This document shows positions 12,557-24,992 of a DNA stretch of 64,000 bases, one piece after another. Positions within the stretch are counted from its first letter, which is position 1, and each line of letters begins with the position of its first letter. The stretch spans positions 32,735,457 through 32,799,456 of the forward strand of contig NW_023998414.1 of assembly GCF_014805625.2 (NCBI RefSeq), in the 5' to 3' direction. The position numbers and the translations under genes were made by a program. The notes under the pieces are model-generated. The model was not told the DNA's origin, ran no database searches, and worked only from the letters and a program-made list of their open reading frames with translations. Source of the stretch: Glossina fuscipes. Taxonomy: Eukaryota; Arthropoda; Insecta; Diptera; Glossinidae.

Positions 12557-15500
12557 ACAAGCAGTGTGTACAGTATAAAATGGAAAAAATTCATGCCTTT
12601 CTCTTATACCCAAGTTTAACTTTTGAACACAGTAAATTTTTACTGGCCTTATGATGGCTTGTAAAGAAGAAAGAACAAGACATTCTCCAGTCTCAGTGCT
12701 CAGTGCTATTTCCGTCAGTGATATCCATTGTTAATATATCATGCGAGAGTATAAAGTAAAATTTATTTATTCTCACTTTCTGCACCGTTCGATGAGACCA
12801 ACTTTCTTGGGCGCAGGTGTAGTTTAGAGAACTCATTCGGCAAAGTCATGACGCATACCAATCAGGCATGCATCCACCCATTAGGATATTATTGTTCACA
12901 ATTTTCTTTCTCTTTCTTCATATCTTTCTGATCATCGTGTATAGGGAACAACTTGATAGACTGCTTGGCCATGTCAAGAAAAAAATAGATATAAAAAAAA
13001 TAACTCTGTGAGAATGTTCATGAAACCATTGTAACTCACTGTAAATTAGCATTTAGCATAGCAAGCCGTTGAGCGTCAGTATGTCGACTGTACATTGTTT
13101 CCAAATATCCGCAATTGCAAAACGGAGAGCATAAGATATACTTCTTGAATCACCTGATGGAGAAGTGATAATATTTGCTCATTGAAAATTATTAAGGGTA
13201 TAATCTGGTATCATGATCGATAACTAGTCATATAAAAAAAAAAAAGCAAAAAAACTAAAGGGAAAAACGCGTGTTCTTATTCTAGTTATTTTGAGTTTTT
13301 ACCAATTTTGGTATTCCGGAGGAATCGTGATAAGAAAACGCTGCGATATCCGTTTTACTATAACACAGACGCGGAAAGTTCCGCAAATCAGATATCAGGA
13401 AAACAGATATCATGTAACTTATGATGGCCCTGTAACGTCGATCAGAATAAGGCTATTTATTAATCTTTATTTTGAATGAAAAGTTGATCGAGATTTATTC
13501 TTTCAAGGAACAGGAAGGTAGTTGTGAAAAAATTCCGACATTATGAACATTTACGATGCAAAAAATAATCCAGCATCGATTTATGTAAAATAAAAAAAAA
13601 AATAAAAAAAAATAAGAGAAGCAACCTCAAACAAACAAAGAAGTTTGTGTTCAGCTTGAAACTTTTTTTCACTTGTTAAAGCCGCTTCTCATCCGTCCAA
13701 GAAGAAATATATTGTTGAGTTTCATAAAGTATTCCCTTCAAAATTTTCAATTTTAAAAACATATATATATATATACATTTAACCGAAATCATTTTTTAAA
13801 AAGCAACAATTACAACAACAACAAAAAAAACACAATATAGAAAACAAAAAATGCTGTGTCAATCAAGGAATATATGTGTAAATTAGTTACGATTGAATCT
13901 CTTCAAAATGTGAATTCATTTCAAAGCCTGCACTCAACCATTATTTCCTGTATCTTTGCAAAAATTGTTGTAGTTTGTGATAACATATCCCGTTCGGCAA
14001 AATAAAAAAATATAAAAAAATATATAAAACAAAAAAAAAAAAGAAGAAAAGAGAAAAGAAAAGGAACGCGGATGCCGCGCTGGAATGCAACTTAATTAAT
14101 GTTTTACAATTTAGAGCCAAATTTGTTGTAACCATGGTGCATAACAAATTAATATTTGAGTATCTTTGTCACCAGGCGGTTCTTCGTCGTTGATATATAT
14201 ACGAAATTCCGTGGCATATCCTCATAGACGACAGCAAGCATATACTTTTTGACTTTTGTGTTGATGCTTCTTTCATAAACATGCGATTAACTAAATGACT
14301 CATGAGTCAACATAACTTTAAAAAAAAAAAAAAAACCATATATTTGCATCATTTTATATTTTATACAAATTTTTTAGTTTTGTTGTTTGCAGTGTTTCAA
14401 TTGCAGTTGCAAATATTCACAATTTTTTGTCGCATCATGCTTCTGCTTAGAGAATTTCATGAAAAGGTCTACTACTCTTAACGACAAAAGCCATTGAAAA
14501 CGATCCTATTCGTGATTTACTTAATTATTATTATGATTTCGGGATTATATCGCTGAAAAACTTGTAGACATTTTGCGCGCATACTGGGCGTAACATGTAT
14601 TTACTGTATTTACGTCGGTAATGGATTGTAAGATGGTAACCCGGTAAAGACAAGGGTGATGGCAATGCTAAAGTTATATACTCTTTGCCATATCCCTCTT
14701 TTGTTTGCCTACTTTGCTTCTGATCACACGTGTGTCAGTCGCTGTCACTTTGCCTTTATAAATATACATTAAAAATGAATCGAAGAATTGCATTTGTATA
14801 ACACATACATACAGTGAGTCTCATTAATATCGAGCTTTTCCGCTCGACAAAAATTAAGAGCTTGCTTAACCTAATCCATTGTCCAAATATAATAATTTTT
14901 TTTTTACCATTTTTATATACCATCACGGAATACGTATTAAAATATAAAAAAAAAAAAAAAAAAAAAACAAACAAACAAACAAACAAAGCGTTATTTCAGT
15001 AGACAAGCGAATTATATAACTTCAACAACTTCAAAAACATAGTGTCATTAATATTGGATTTGTTTTTACATATAAGAAAGGATAGGAAGATAAAAGACAG
15101 CATAGAAATTTTTTGTTTGATGAGGCATTCTTTTTGTTTAATAACGGGGATCGTAGTGCATTCCTCTTATAGTCTGTTTTTCAGAATTTGGACGGTAGGG
15201 GTTTCGGTGTTTTCGCGCATGACGTTCCAATGCATCTCACCTAATTTTTAATGGGCTCATGCCTGATGATTGGGCAATGGGTTGAAGCACTTTAGGGCAG
15301 TTATATAAGAATCATTCTCGAATTAACCGAAATCACTCAATCCCTTCGGTCCAAAAATTGAAAAAAAACAAACTATATGAGCTGTTGATGATAGTTAGCA
15401 AGTGAGATTAGTCATAGGGTAATGTCCGATCACTCTAGCAGGAAGATTTATTTCGTCATTCAGTAATTTGATTAAGTGTTGCGTGTACGATAAACAAAGG

Positions 15501-15913
15501 TAGTCCATGCCCATACAGATGGTAAATTGCGACTGAGATCCTATCCCAAGAATTCACAAGGTGAATAGAAAGAGATATAACACCCGTCACACCAACGAAG
15601 CACATTCTAGACTAGGGGACTAATGGGACTAAAGTATAGGGCCCTTGTAATGCCGCGGTCCTATATGTTACTATTAACCTGGCTGACTAATTTCCTTTGG
15701 GAAAGTAAGAGGCAATAAATAATAAACTCTTGGCTTGGTTTGAAATTCAATGAATTGATCGAAAAAAAAATTTTTTTGAATTTCACACTTTGTCAGCAAA
15801 AAAATTTGTAATTTTGCTCCGACATTAGTTGAAAATCAGAACAAGCCTTTTTGCCTAAAATGATAAATTGTTTGGCGATGACTGCACTACACGTATATAA
15901 TCATCGCAGTTAA
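12557..15913. other. Unannotated AT-rich DNA
   Basis: No gene recognised. Long A-runs near 13232-13242, 14027-14042, 14322-14335 and 14947-14966, the last followed by (CAAA)n. Frames running through these tracts are poly-Phe or poly-Lys artefacts. Confidence 0.4.
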
Positions 15914-16117
15914 ATGCCTAAAATGCCAATTGATTTAGTGAAAGGCTATTTGTCACTGCAAATGGATGCAATAGATGCTAGAAATTTTAGAATAAAACCA
16001 AATTACTTCGTAAATGAAATTTTTCCAAACCGATATTTAGATGTATATGTGCTAAGAAATGGATATATAGTGGTATATTTACATAATCCAATTAAAACAA
16101 AGCAATTTTCAATCTAG
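15914..16117 (+). CDS. Hypothetical small open frame, 67 aa
   Basis: ATG-started frame ending in TAG, with a balanced residue composition unlike the homopolymer frames around it: charged N-terminal half, then alternating hydrophobic and polar residues (LDVYVLRNGYIVVYL) suggesting beta strands. No family recognised. A gcgatga/tcatcgc inverted repeat lies just upstream (about 15876-15909). No splice sites or poly(A) signal could be tied to it. It could be a chance frame, a transposon remnant or a small exon. Confidence 0.2.
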   Translation: MPKMPIDLVKGYLSLQMDAIDARNFRIKPNYFVNEIFPNRYLDVYVLRNGYIVVYLHNPIKTKQFSI

Positions 16118-17620
16118 CATAAAAAAAATGATTTTTACTTTAGTTTTATTAGGCTTTAGAAATATTTTTATTCATTTTGCAATTAATTTTTTTTTTTTTG
16201 TTGTTATTTTTTCTTTTAATGCTTTTTTTTTCAATTTTATAATTGCAATTTTTTTCGTTTTCAAAACAGAAAAGAAAAAGACGAATAAGTTCGAAGACTA
16301 GTTTTATTATCGGAGCCTAAATACCTCGGATACCTAAATAAAACCTAGGGCTAAAATACAGAAGAAAGGATTTATTTTTCCTTTCTCAAACTTTCTAAAT
16401 CAGTAAAGTCCGTTATTGTAATAAATGTACATAGAATGTATAGTTTTAATAGATACTTATATACCGATTTAGTGATCGGTAATATTTCAAATCTATATCA
16501 TTCATAGGCCAAACGGTTTTTGGGTTTTACAAGTTTGAGACTATGCATATATTTATATAAACAACATTAAGGGAATGCAGATACCGATCGACCGAATTAT
16601 CAAAAATTCATCTAATTCAGAGAGTCAATCTGATTTGATTTTCCTCGCAACGATAAACTAGCTGCAGCGACGAATTACTTGCTGTAGATGGCAGTATTTG
16701 ATATTAACTCTCCGATATATCCCGATATTACAACTAGAACAACAAGCTTAGCAAACAACAGCATTCTTATTGCCATGTTGTGGGTGTAAATATAATGGAA
16801 AATATAAAATAAAAATAAGTTTCATCCTTATACTACATTTTTAACGAATCATTTTAGAGAGATAAAAAAAAAAAAAAAAAAAAAAAAAAAAGAAAGAAAT
16901 TGCTTAGGTTCATAGCGCAGACATTCATACGTTTCCTGGTTCTCATGGTAAACAAGAGAAGCAGACAGTCGCACAAATATGTACGTTAACGAAATTGTTT
17001 GTATTTGTATTTGTATTTGTGTTCGTTCTTAAAGGAACGGAAAAACATGAGGAAAGCTTAAAAACAATTGCAAATGCACATTACTACATAAATTCATACC
17101 TACGCATACCCATACATGGATCTATGTTGGTTGGATATCCAACAACAACAACAAAAAAGAAAAAAAGAAACAAGTATTTCTATTTAGCTTTATTTTTATG
17201 TTCATCATCTAACTTGAGATAAATAAAGCGAAAAAAAAAAATCTTGTTAATGTCATGTTCTTGTTAATGCATTTCAGACGTCGGATTAAATCCTACAACT
17301 TCCTGATATATGAAAATGAATTTTTTTTTAAATTAAATATTTCTGCCTTCGTATGTGCTTCCTTTCAGAGTCGGTTGCAAATAACAATACACGTTATTAA
17401 CGTGTACAGTGTTCTCAACTACAATAAATTTGCGCTCGATTTTTCCTAGTTACTTAGACGAGAAACTCAATCGCATAAAATAGTTCCAAAATAAGAGAAA
17501 AAGTTTTCTACAAATTTAACATTATTGCACTCAAGCAAACAATAATGTATGAAACACTGGTTCTCGTAATCACCACAGAAGGACAACGACACATCAGAAA
17601 CCTGGGGAGATTCGATACGG
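16118..17620. other. Unannotated AT-rich DNA
   Basis: No gene recognised. Contains T-runs near 16189-16199, an A-run near 16867-16890, a (TTTGTA)n stretch near 16998-17022 and scattered short frames. Confidence 0.4.
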
Positions 17621-17629
17621 GTTGAGATC

Positions 17630-17850
17630 CCTCTCAATATTGAGATCCTGCTGGCATGACCGCGACGATGAAATCTTGACACTTGAATGTCCTGAAAGTG
17701 CTGCTTGCTATAACACTTCTTTCTATAGCTATAGAGAAGAAGAGGTTTGCCTGAGCACACTTAGACTGCTGAACATCGACAAATTAAAACCGGGAGATCT
17801 CAGGTAATGAAAAACTTCATAGACGAACACTTTATGGAAATTCCTCACCA
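17630..17850 (+). pseudogene. Non-LTR retrotransposon C-terminal tail fragment
   Basis: The translation reads SCWHDRDDEILTLECPESAA then ends STLRLLNIDKLKPGDLR, followed in a shifted frame by MKNFIDEHF. This resembles the extreme C-terminus of RNase H-bearing non-LTR retrotransposon polyproteins: a Cys-rich knuckle of the form CxxC..DDE..HLLxECP, then a short helical end often of the kind 'LKPGDLLRFI'. The second cysteine of the knuckle is histidine here and a frameshift follows. It lies directly upstream of the RNase H fragment at 17890, which is the wrong order for one element, so it is probably the end of a separate copy or a rearranged piece. Moderate confidence; the motif is short. Confidence 0.4.
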
Positions 17851-17889
17851 ATGCATTGTAACCTTAGTACTGTCCTACGGTACGGGCAA

Positions 17890-18550
17890 GGTTTTGACTT
17901 TAAAATTGGAAAATGGCAAAACCGGGGGTTGGGGTTTGCGCCTCGAGTTTTCAGAATGTCATATCAATGAGATATACTCCGTCCACATTCCATGCAATCT
18001 CTGCCTGTGCCTCTGATTTCTTAAGAACGCAATGCAGCAGAGAGCTGATCTGCTTTTATTAAGACAGCTAAGCTGCCTTAAAGTCTCTAAAAGAGCAAAT
18101 GATAACATGTAAGCTTCCGTTGGAGTGCTTTCGAACATTTAAAGAGCTAGCCAAGCACAATGACGTGCACGTAATATGGTGGTCTGGCAATTTGGGTTTT
18201 AAGGTCAACGAAGGAGCTGACGGCCTAGCCAACAGGGGGGGAGCCCGAGGGACAATGGTAGAGCCTGAATCTGAAACACACGACAGCGGCAAGCAAAAGG
18301 ACTCGTAAAATCTTTCGGAATGGCATATAAAGCACTGGAACTGAGAAGAAACGACGTACACTTGATTACAGGCTTCTAAACGGGTCATAATTCGCTCAAG
18401 ATTCATGCCAACTCATACAGATTCTGCCACGGTAAAGATAATACGTCGTTCGATGGAAGTGCAATTTTTACGCGATAATTAATTCGGTTCAACGGAGCTA
18501 CGAAATATTGCTAGATTTCGATAGCTGGCTTTATAGGTTAACCTCGGTGT
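17890..18550 (+). pseudogene. Non-LTR retrotransposon RNase H domain, broken
   Basis: Reading forward with one frame change gives a ribonuclease H domain: a degraded first strand (DFKIG where DGSK is usual, about 17896), then AKPGVGVCASSF, STFHAISACA, a DS.AALKSL motif carrying the second catalytic Asp at 18063, then CFRTFKELAKHNDV, VIWWSGNLGF (for WVPGHxGI) and NEGADGLAN with the last Asp. In-frame TAA codons at 18060 and 18069 replace residues of the usual 'SDSQAAL'. The glutamate expected in 'FQAE' is not present. Downstream, at 18346-18450, RNDVHLITGF then TGHNSLKIHANS and a CHGKDNT knuckle match the post-RNase H tail, again with a stop. The domain would remove RNA from the RNA-DNA hybrid during retrotransposition. 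No reverse transcriptase was found upstream, so this is a truncated dead copy. I-like or LOA-like clades carry such domains; the clade is not assigned. Confidence 0.7.
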
Positions 18551-18924
18551 TACTTATTGTACACAATTTTATATATCATATTTATTTTACATCTATAAAT
18601 ATTTGAATACCATTGAAATATAATAGATTTCGTTTTTATTCGTTAACTGATTCGTTGAAATTTGTTTCGTCTTTCGTTACGTATTATTATTGAGCAAGAT
18701 AAGTTTTCAAAAGAGGAAGATGCCGTCAATAGGACGATCAAATATTGGTTTCGATCAAAGTCAAAATATTCGACAACTAGGGAACATGCGAGCAAATTAA
18801 TCCGAAAAACAGCTTTCGCATCGAAGTGAATTAGGAGGACGCGTAATTGTCTACAAGTCGTAAGGAAAAAGAAAGTCGACAACAAAACGAAAATAATGAC
18901 TTACTGTGTTTAAGGCGGTCGGTC

Positions 18925-18958
18925 ATTCTGACGTTTTGATCGATCAAAACGTCAGAAT
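18925..18958. other. Perfect 34-bp palindrome
   Basis: The half-site attctgacgttttgatc is followed directly, with no spacer, by its exact reverse complement. As DNA it could extrude a cruciform, and as RNA it would fold into a 17-bp stem with almost no loop. It sits in a frame open from 18906 to 19115 that has no ATG, so its coding status is doubtful. No known element end or protein-binding site was recognised. Confidence 0.9.
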
Positions 18959-18959
18959 C

Positions 18960-19143
18960 AAATCAAGAAATCAAATCGAATCCGGATTACATCTTGGAAA
19001 TCTATATTTTCCAGATGGACTAGATGGATTATATGTGGCCTGTTCATGCGTTGGGCAACTATCAGTATTATTTGTATACGCGCCAGATGAAATAATAAAA
19101 TATGTTGCACATTAATGAGTGCATTAATTTAACGCATTATTTT

Positions 19144-19182
<39 letters not shown>

Positions 19183-20755
19183 TTAAAAAAAAAGTTTTGC
19201 GGGGGGACCAGTATTTTTTCGTAGAACAAAAAAAAAAAAAAAAAAAAAAAACAAACATATTGAACTTATTTAAGAGCTTAGTGCAAAATAGCTCGGCGAA
19301 GCAATTAAAAAAATGTTTTTCGATTTTTTGCATATATTTCCTCATACATGTTAAAAATTGTGTCAACGTGTATTTGCGTCGGTATGCTAGGTTGTACTAA
19401 TTTTGAGAGTGACATTAAAATCTTTCTTGGAAGTAGGAAAACATTTTCACTTTCTCTTCTTCAAATAGTTAAGCACAAGGCATCTGAACACTGCACTAAA
19501 GAAATAACTGGAAAACATGCTTCTATGCTTAAGTAAAGATTTACTTTTGTGCTAATATTTCGTGCTTTCAAAAAAAAAAAAAAAAAAAAGAAGAAAAACA
19601 AGGAAATTCTTATGTATAACATACACTCGGAGTTATTTTATACTGTATATATATATTATATGTAATGCATAAATGTTAGGACTGAGGACTAAGGCTTGAA
19701 AAAGAATGGCCGATTAATTTTAAGCACTAAAGATGTTATTCCTTGTTTCCTTTAGAAGATTTAACTAATTCTGCAAAACAAATTGAAGAAATTTCTTGCA
19801 ATAGCTTCTGGTCGAGAGTCATTCAAGCCGTTAGTTACATCAAGAAACATTGCCGCGAATGAATTGTTCCTATAATTTGGATATTTAGCTGTAAACTGAG
19901 ACTAGGGGCTTTTTACAGGCCATCACATATTCGCATATCGACGCAACAAACATTTTTTTTTTTTTATTGTTTACAATTACAAATATACATTTACACATTC
20001 TCATGGATGTGCCATCTTGTTAAGTTCATTCTCTTCAATTGGAAAACATTAAGATATCACGATGATAATGGAAGAACCTCCCTCTTCCCTCTCTCTCTCT
20101 CTCTCTCTCTTTCTCTTTCTAATTAAAATAGCAAAATATGTTCGACCTTACAATGCAAGAAGAGTGACGATAGGTATACGGGTTTTGCTTTTTTTTTTCA
20201 TAAGTGATTATGTTAATAAGCAAAGATATGAGAATTTTAAAACTGGTTTTAAAAGTCTAAACGAAAATAAAATATATTACCAGCCTTCGTAAAGGGTTTC
20301 GAAATATGTCTGACGTCAAATAAACCCGAAAGATCTGTCATAATAAAATTTTTTGATTACGCCGGTGTCAATAGATCAATTTAAATCACTTAGGATTTTT
20401 AAAAACGATATTAATGAAAATATCGGCAATTTCAATTACATGTAATACTCCTAGCCTGTGTTGTATTCAAACCGTTGCTACGTTAACATTTTGCCTGAAA
20501 TTGATTCAAGGTCAGGTGCGGTAATATTTCGTCTTCAATTTCAATGTTTTCGTCAGTGCGATTACTAATAGTAGAGGGGTGGATAAAGGTATAGTCGTAG
20601 CTACATCAACAGAAAGGGGTTTTTGCTAAGTGATGAGCCATAAGACTGCATAGCTCCAAAGAACTGATACCGTCTCACAAATAAACAAGATATGTGATTC
20701 CAAAGATCTCTGATTGGTGAGATAAGTCTCCCAATATAAGCATAATCTCCGAACT
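18960..20755. other. Unannotated AT-rich DNA with homopolymers
   Basis: No gene recognised. A T-run (19150-19175), an A-run (19229-19250) and another A-run (19570-19588) make opposing frames that are only poly-Lys/poly-Phe. A (CT)n tract is at 20087-20120. Confidence 0.4.
20087..20120. repeat. (CT)n microsatellite
   Basis: Polypyrimidine CT repeat with TTTCT variants at its end. Confidence 0.85.
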
Positions 20756-20960
20756 AGGCCATCTTCAGTAGCATTTGTTCCTGGGTCAAAATACGTCTTT
20801 ATACTAAATTTCACTAACATAGCGCAAAAATTCCGATTTGTTGGCTGAATTTAAGGATATAAGAAGGACGGACGAACAGCCAGGCTTAGATCGATGCAAA
20901 AAGTGATACTCAATCGATCTAAATTATAAAACCCGCAAACTAAAATATACCCACATATAC
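20756..20960 (+). repeat. Dispersed repeat, copy 3
   Basis: Forward and diverged. It contains ggccatcttcagtagcatt, then aagaaggacggacgaacag, ggcttagatcgatgcaa, a second aatcgatct, and the right-end motif cgcaaactaaaatataccc. The order and spacing match the copies at 12286 and 30266. Confidence 0.5.
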
Positions 20961-21158
20961 CACAAGTAATGTAAGGCGAATAAGTTCTTACTAAAATATG
21001 GAAAACTTGATTACATAAAAACCAAGTTTTCCTATTCGTTCGTACCAGAAGGAAGCAGAGTTTCTAAGGCACAACAATTGTATGGCGCCTTGACATCTTA
21101 CTGTCAGCAATGTTAAGCCAGATTTTGTCACGTTTCCTGTTAGGCAAATTAATCGACA
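20961..21158. other. Short unannotated stretch
   Basis: Nothing recognised; it ends at the T-run where the duplicated block begins. Confidence 0.4.
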
Positions 21159-22187
21159 TTTTTTTTTTAGAAAAAAAAAAATGCAAATAAAATAAACTTT
21201 ATCCCATATGCTTTATCCAACGCAGAAAGAGGGTTAAATGCTTTCTTAATTTGTCCTTTAGTTTTTACTAAACAAAAGTATTTACCAGAGAACTTATAAA
21301 TCATTATTTATCAGTGTCAACTCTTCTCTTATCCTATTCTTTATTGTTGCAAAACTATTGATCCACAATTAGCCAAAATTGTAAGTTATAACCTATGGCG
21401 AATGGCGATATAAAGATCATTGCGAACAATCATTGGACGCTATTGAAAACTTCTGTGCAATAATTCGAAACTACTGGCCTAAAAGCTCGTAAAAATGTAT
21501 CTGAAGAGTCATGTTCAAATTATTTAAATGACTATGCAATAGTGTGTGCGTGCAAGTTTAGATTTCAGAAATTCGACTTACGCACGAAATATAAGTTTTT
21601 TTTTAATTTAATTTATCGAAATCTTCAAGGGATACACAGGGGTATCTATAAAGTCGACCATAGTTACTTTAAAAAGCGATTTAAGACAAAGAAATATCAA
21701 TCAATATCTCTGCATTGCTTACGTTTGTATGATCGGATGCAAGTGTCGATATGTAATATTTGATTTGAATCTCTGCTAAAACCATATGAAAGTTCCAAGT
21801 ATCCAAATTTGTGTTATTACAAAAATATCATTCAATTGCTTGATCTTAACAAATCCATTTAATTTGGCTTAGTCCTGTGAACCTTATACCGCAAGAGATT
21901 TTAAAAAAAAAAAAAAAGGAAAAAAAATAATTTTCTTTAGCTTAAAATCTTTAAAAATTGAAATATGTTGTGTACTTTTAGGATGAATTAACATTATGAA
22001 TATTTAATAATATATTCAATGTGTAATGTAAATTTTGTGAAAAAAACAGATTTAAATCTCTATACAGTAATAATATCATGTATCATCATATTACCGCCAA
22101 CAAAAATAACAAAACAGTCTCAAGTATTTGCAAACAAAAGATTTTCCTTTTTGTTGTTTCTTCGTCTATTTGTGTTGTGTTTATATC

Positions 22188-22229
<42 letters not shown>
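21159..22229 (+). repeat. Duplicated ~1.07-kb block, left copy
   Basis: From the T10/A-run at 21159 to a long T-run ending at 22229, this block reappears at 22635-23708 with a constant offset of 1474 bases. I saw no substitutions; only the bounding homopolymers differ (A11 against A9 near the start, and the length of the closing T-run). An internal A15 run is the same length in both. The block has no recognisable gene; its 73-codon frame (21542-21763) is present in both copies and matches nothing known. It abuts the 400-N gap. Confidence 0.95.
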
Positions 22230-22231
<2 letters not shown>

Positions 22232-22234
22232 TTT

Positions 22235-22634
22235 NNNNNNNNNNNNNNNNNNNNNNNNNNNNNNNNNNNNNNNNNNNNNNNNNNNNNNNNNNNNNNNNNN
22301 NNNNNNNNNNNNNNNNNNNNNNNNNNNNNNNNNNNNNNNNNNNNNNNNNNNNNNNNNNNNNNNNNNNNNNNNNNNNNNNNNNNNNNNNNNNNNNNNNNNN
22401 NNNNNNNNNNNNNNNNNNNNNNNNNNNNNNNNNNNNNNNNNNNNNNNNNNNNNNNNNNNNNNNNNNNNNNNNNNNNNNNNNNNNNNNNNNNNNNNNNNNN
22501 NNNNNNNNNNNNNNNNNNNNNNNNNNNNNNNNNNNNNNNNNNNNNNNNNNNNNNNNNNNNNNNNNNNNNNNNNNNNNNNNNNNNNNNNNNNNNNNNNNNN
22601 NNNNNNNNNNNNNNNNNNNNNNNNNNNNNNNNNN
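22235..22634. other. Assembly gap, 400 N
   Basis: Exactly 400 unknown bases, the same length as the gap at 32685, so the size is very likely a placeholder. It is entered from a long T-run and left through a T10 run. Confidence 0.99.
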
Positions 22635-23661
22635 TTTTTTTTTTAGAAAAAAAAATGCAAATAAAATAAACTTTATCCCATATGCTTTATCCAACGCAGA
22701 AAGAGGGTTAAATGCTTTCTTAATTTGTCCTTTAGTTTTTACTAAACAAAAGTATTTACCAGAGAACTTATAAATCATTATTTATCAGTGTCAACTCTTC
22801 TCTTATCCTATTCTTTATTGTTGCAAAACTATTGATCCACAATTAGCCAAAATTGTAAGTTATAACCTATGGCGAATGGCGATATAAAGATCATTGCGAA
22901 CAATCATTGGACGCTATTGAAAACTTCTGTGCAATAATTCGAAACTACTGGCCTAAAAGCTCGTAAAAATGTATCTGAAGAGTCATGTTCAAATTATTTA
23001 AATGACTATGCAATAGTGTGTGCGTGCAAGTTTAGATTTCAGAAATTCGACTTACGCACGAAATATAAGTTTTTTTTTAATTTAATTTATCGAAATCTTC
23101 AAGGGATACACAGGGGTATCTATAAAGTCGACCATAGTTACTTTAAAAAGCGATTTAAGACAAAGAAATATCAATCAATATCTCTGCATTGCTTACGTTT
23201 GTATGATCGGATGCAAGTGTCGATATGTAATATTTGATTTGAATCTCTGCTAAAACCATATGAAAGTTCCAAGTATCCAAATTTGTGTTATTACAAAAAT
23301 ATCATTCAATTGCTTGATCTTAACAAATCCATTTAATTTGGCTTAGTCCTGTGAACCTTATACCGCAAGAGATTTTAAAAAAAAAAAAAAAGGAAAAAAA
23401 ATAATTTTCTTTAGCTTAAAATCTTTAAAAATTGAAATATGTTGTGTACTTTTAGGATGAATTAACATTATGAATATTTAATAATATATTCAATGTGTAA
23501 TGTAAATTTTGTGAAAAAAACAGATTTAAATCTCTATACAGTAATAATATCATGTATCATCATATTACCGCCAACAAAAATAACAAAACAGTCTCAAGTA
23601 TTTGCAAACAAAAGATTTTCCTTTTTGTTGTTTCTTCGTCTATTTGTGTTGTGTTTATATC

Positions 23662-23708
<47 letters not shown>
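22635..23708 (+). repeat. Duplicated ~1.07-kb block, right copy
   Basis: Starts at the first base after the gap and repeats the left copy to the end of the T-run at 23708, after which unique sequence follows (aattttcactag). Identity with the left copy and its position at the gap edge favour an unmerged contig overlap over a real tandem duplication. Confidence 0.95.
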
Positions 23709-23713
<5 letters not shown>

Positions 23714-24685
23714 TCACTAGTTTTTCATTTCATTCCAGTTACTTTAGGCAAACAATTTATTCTATCCCTTTTAATATGTAAGGATAATAATGAATATAAT
23801 GATTAAAAGATTTTCTTTCTTTCTTTTCTTTTTTCACTTTGTTTTATGTTCGCTCGTTCAACAATATATAATATATTTTCATCTGCTGTAGCAGTCAGTT
23901 AGTCAGTCAATCAGTCAGTCACTCACACAGTCAGTCAGTCAGTTAGTCAGTCAGTCAGTTAGTTAGTTAGTCAGTGAGTGCATATACAACTCGAGGACGG
24001 TTAAAACAATTACATCGTATAGTGCTCATAACTGTGAAAGTAGCGTAAAAAATGCGATTTAAAAATAAAAACTGAAATTTACTTCAAATCGTTTGTTCGT
24101 AAAAGCACTCCAAGCAAAATAAACTTTGGCCAGAAGTACTTGCAATCTAGAAGAGAAAAAATAATTCTCTACATAATATACGTTTTTCAGGAAATAAAAT
24201 ATAATAGAAAAAAAAAAAATAAATAAAAAACAAAATATATAAAAAAAATACAAATTTGGAACATACAACTACGTACAGTTTTTGTTGTTTTTGTTTTTAT
24301 TTTTTTTTTTTTTCCATTTTTTTGAAGGTAACAAAATAAACTGATATATAATCGAAAAGTGTATATTTATGGTTTATTTTATATCGGAATACAAATATGA
24401 AAAAAAGAAAAAAAAATTAGAGAAAAAAAAAAAAGAAGAAGAAAAGCAAAAATTGTTGAAATTCTGTCTATCTCTTGAACCTCTCGAAGCTTTTTATGTT
24501 TTACACTTTTGTTTTATTCAGTCTTTTGCCCGACTATAATTGTGAAGTGTGCTCGCTCGTACTGAGTTAGTTGTGAATTGTATTGCAGTTAGTAGTAATA
24601 GTGTTTTCGTATATGCGTATGTTTTATTGTTTTCCTGCTATAGTACAGCAGGTAGTGAGTGTCGTTGAGAAGGTGCAAAATTCTA

Positions 24686-24726
<41 letters not shown>

Positions 24727-24957
24727 GAAAGAAAGAAAAAGAAAAAAGATTACAGAGGTAAACTGAGCTTATGAACGTCAGCATTGGAAATGTCGGTGGA
24801 AAAGTACAAATAACAAGCAGGAAATAATGTTACACAGCTTTCTCGCAACGAGATTCGCATACGTTCATATACACGTTTATGTTTTTAACAAGCGTCTCTT
24901 TGAAATGACATTTCCCTTTTTTCATTTTTATCTTCCCCTTTAAAATATTAAGATCCT

Positions 24958-24992
<35 letters not shown>

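Noticed and set aside
18906..19115. A 70-codon coding gene containing the palindrome
   Set aside because: The frame has no ATG and no recognisable family, and the palindrome alone shapes part of its translation.
20500..20530. Another SINE remnant (gtgcggtaatatt)
   Set aside because: Only one short motif matches; the B-box region is absent.
22019..22778. Long frames of about 170-230 codons across the first gap
   Set aside because: They consist mostly of unknown residues from the 400 N and poly-Phe or poly-Lys from the flanking homopolymers.
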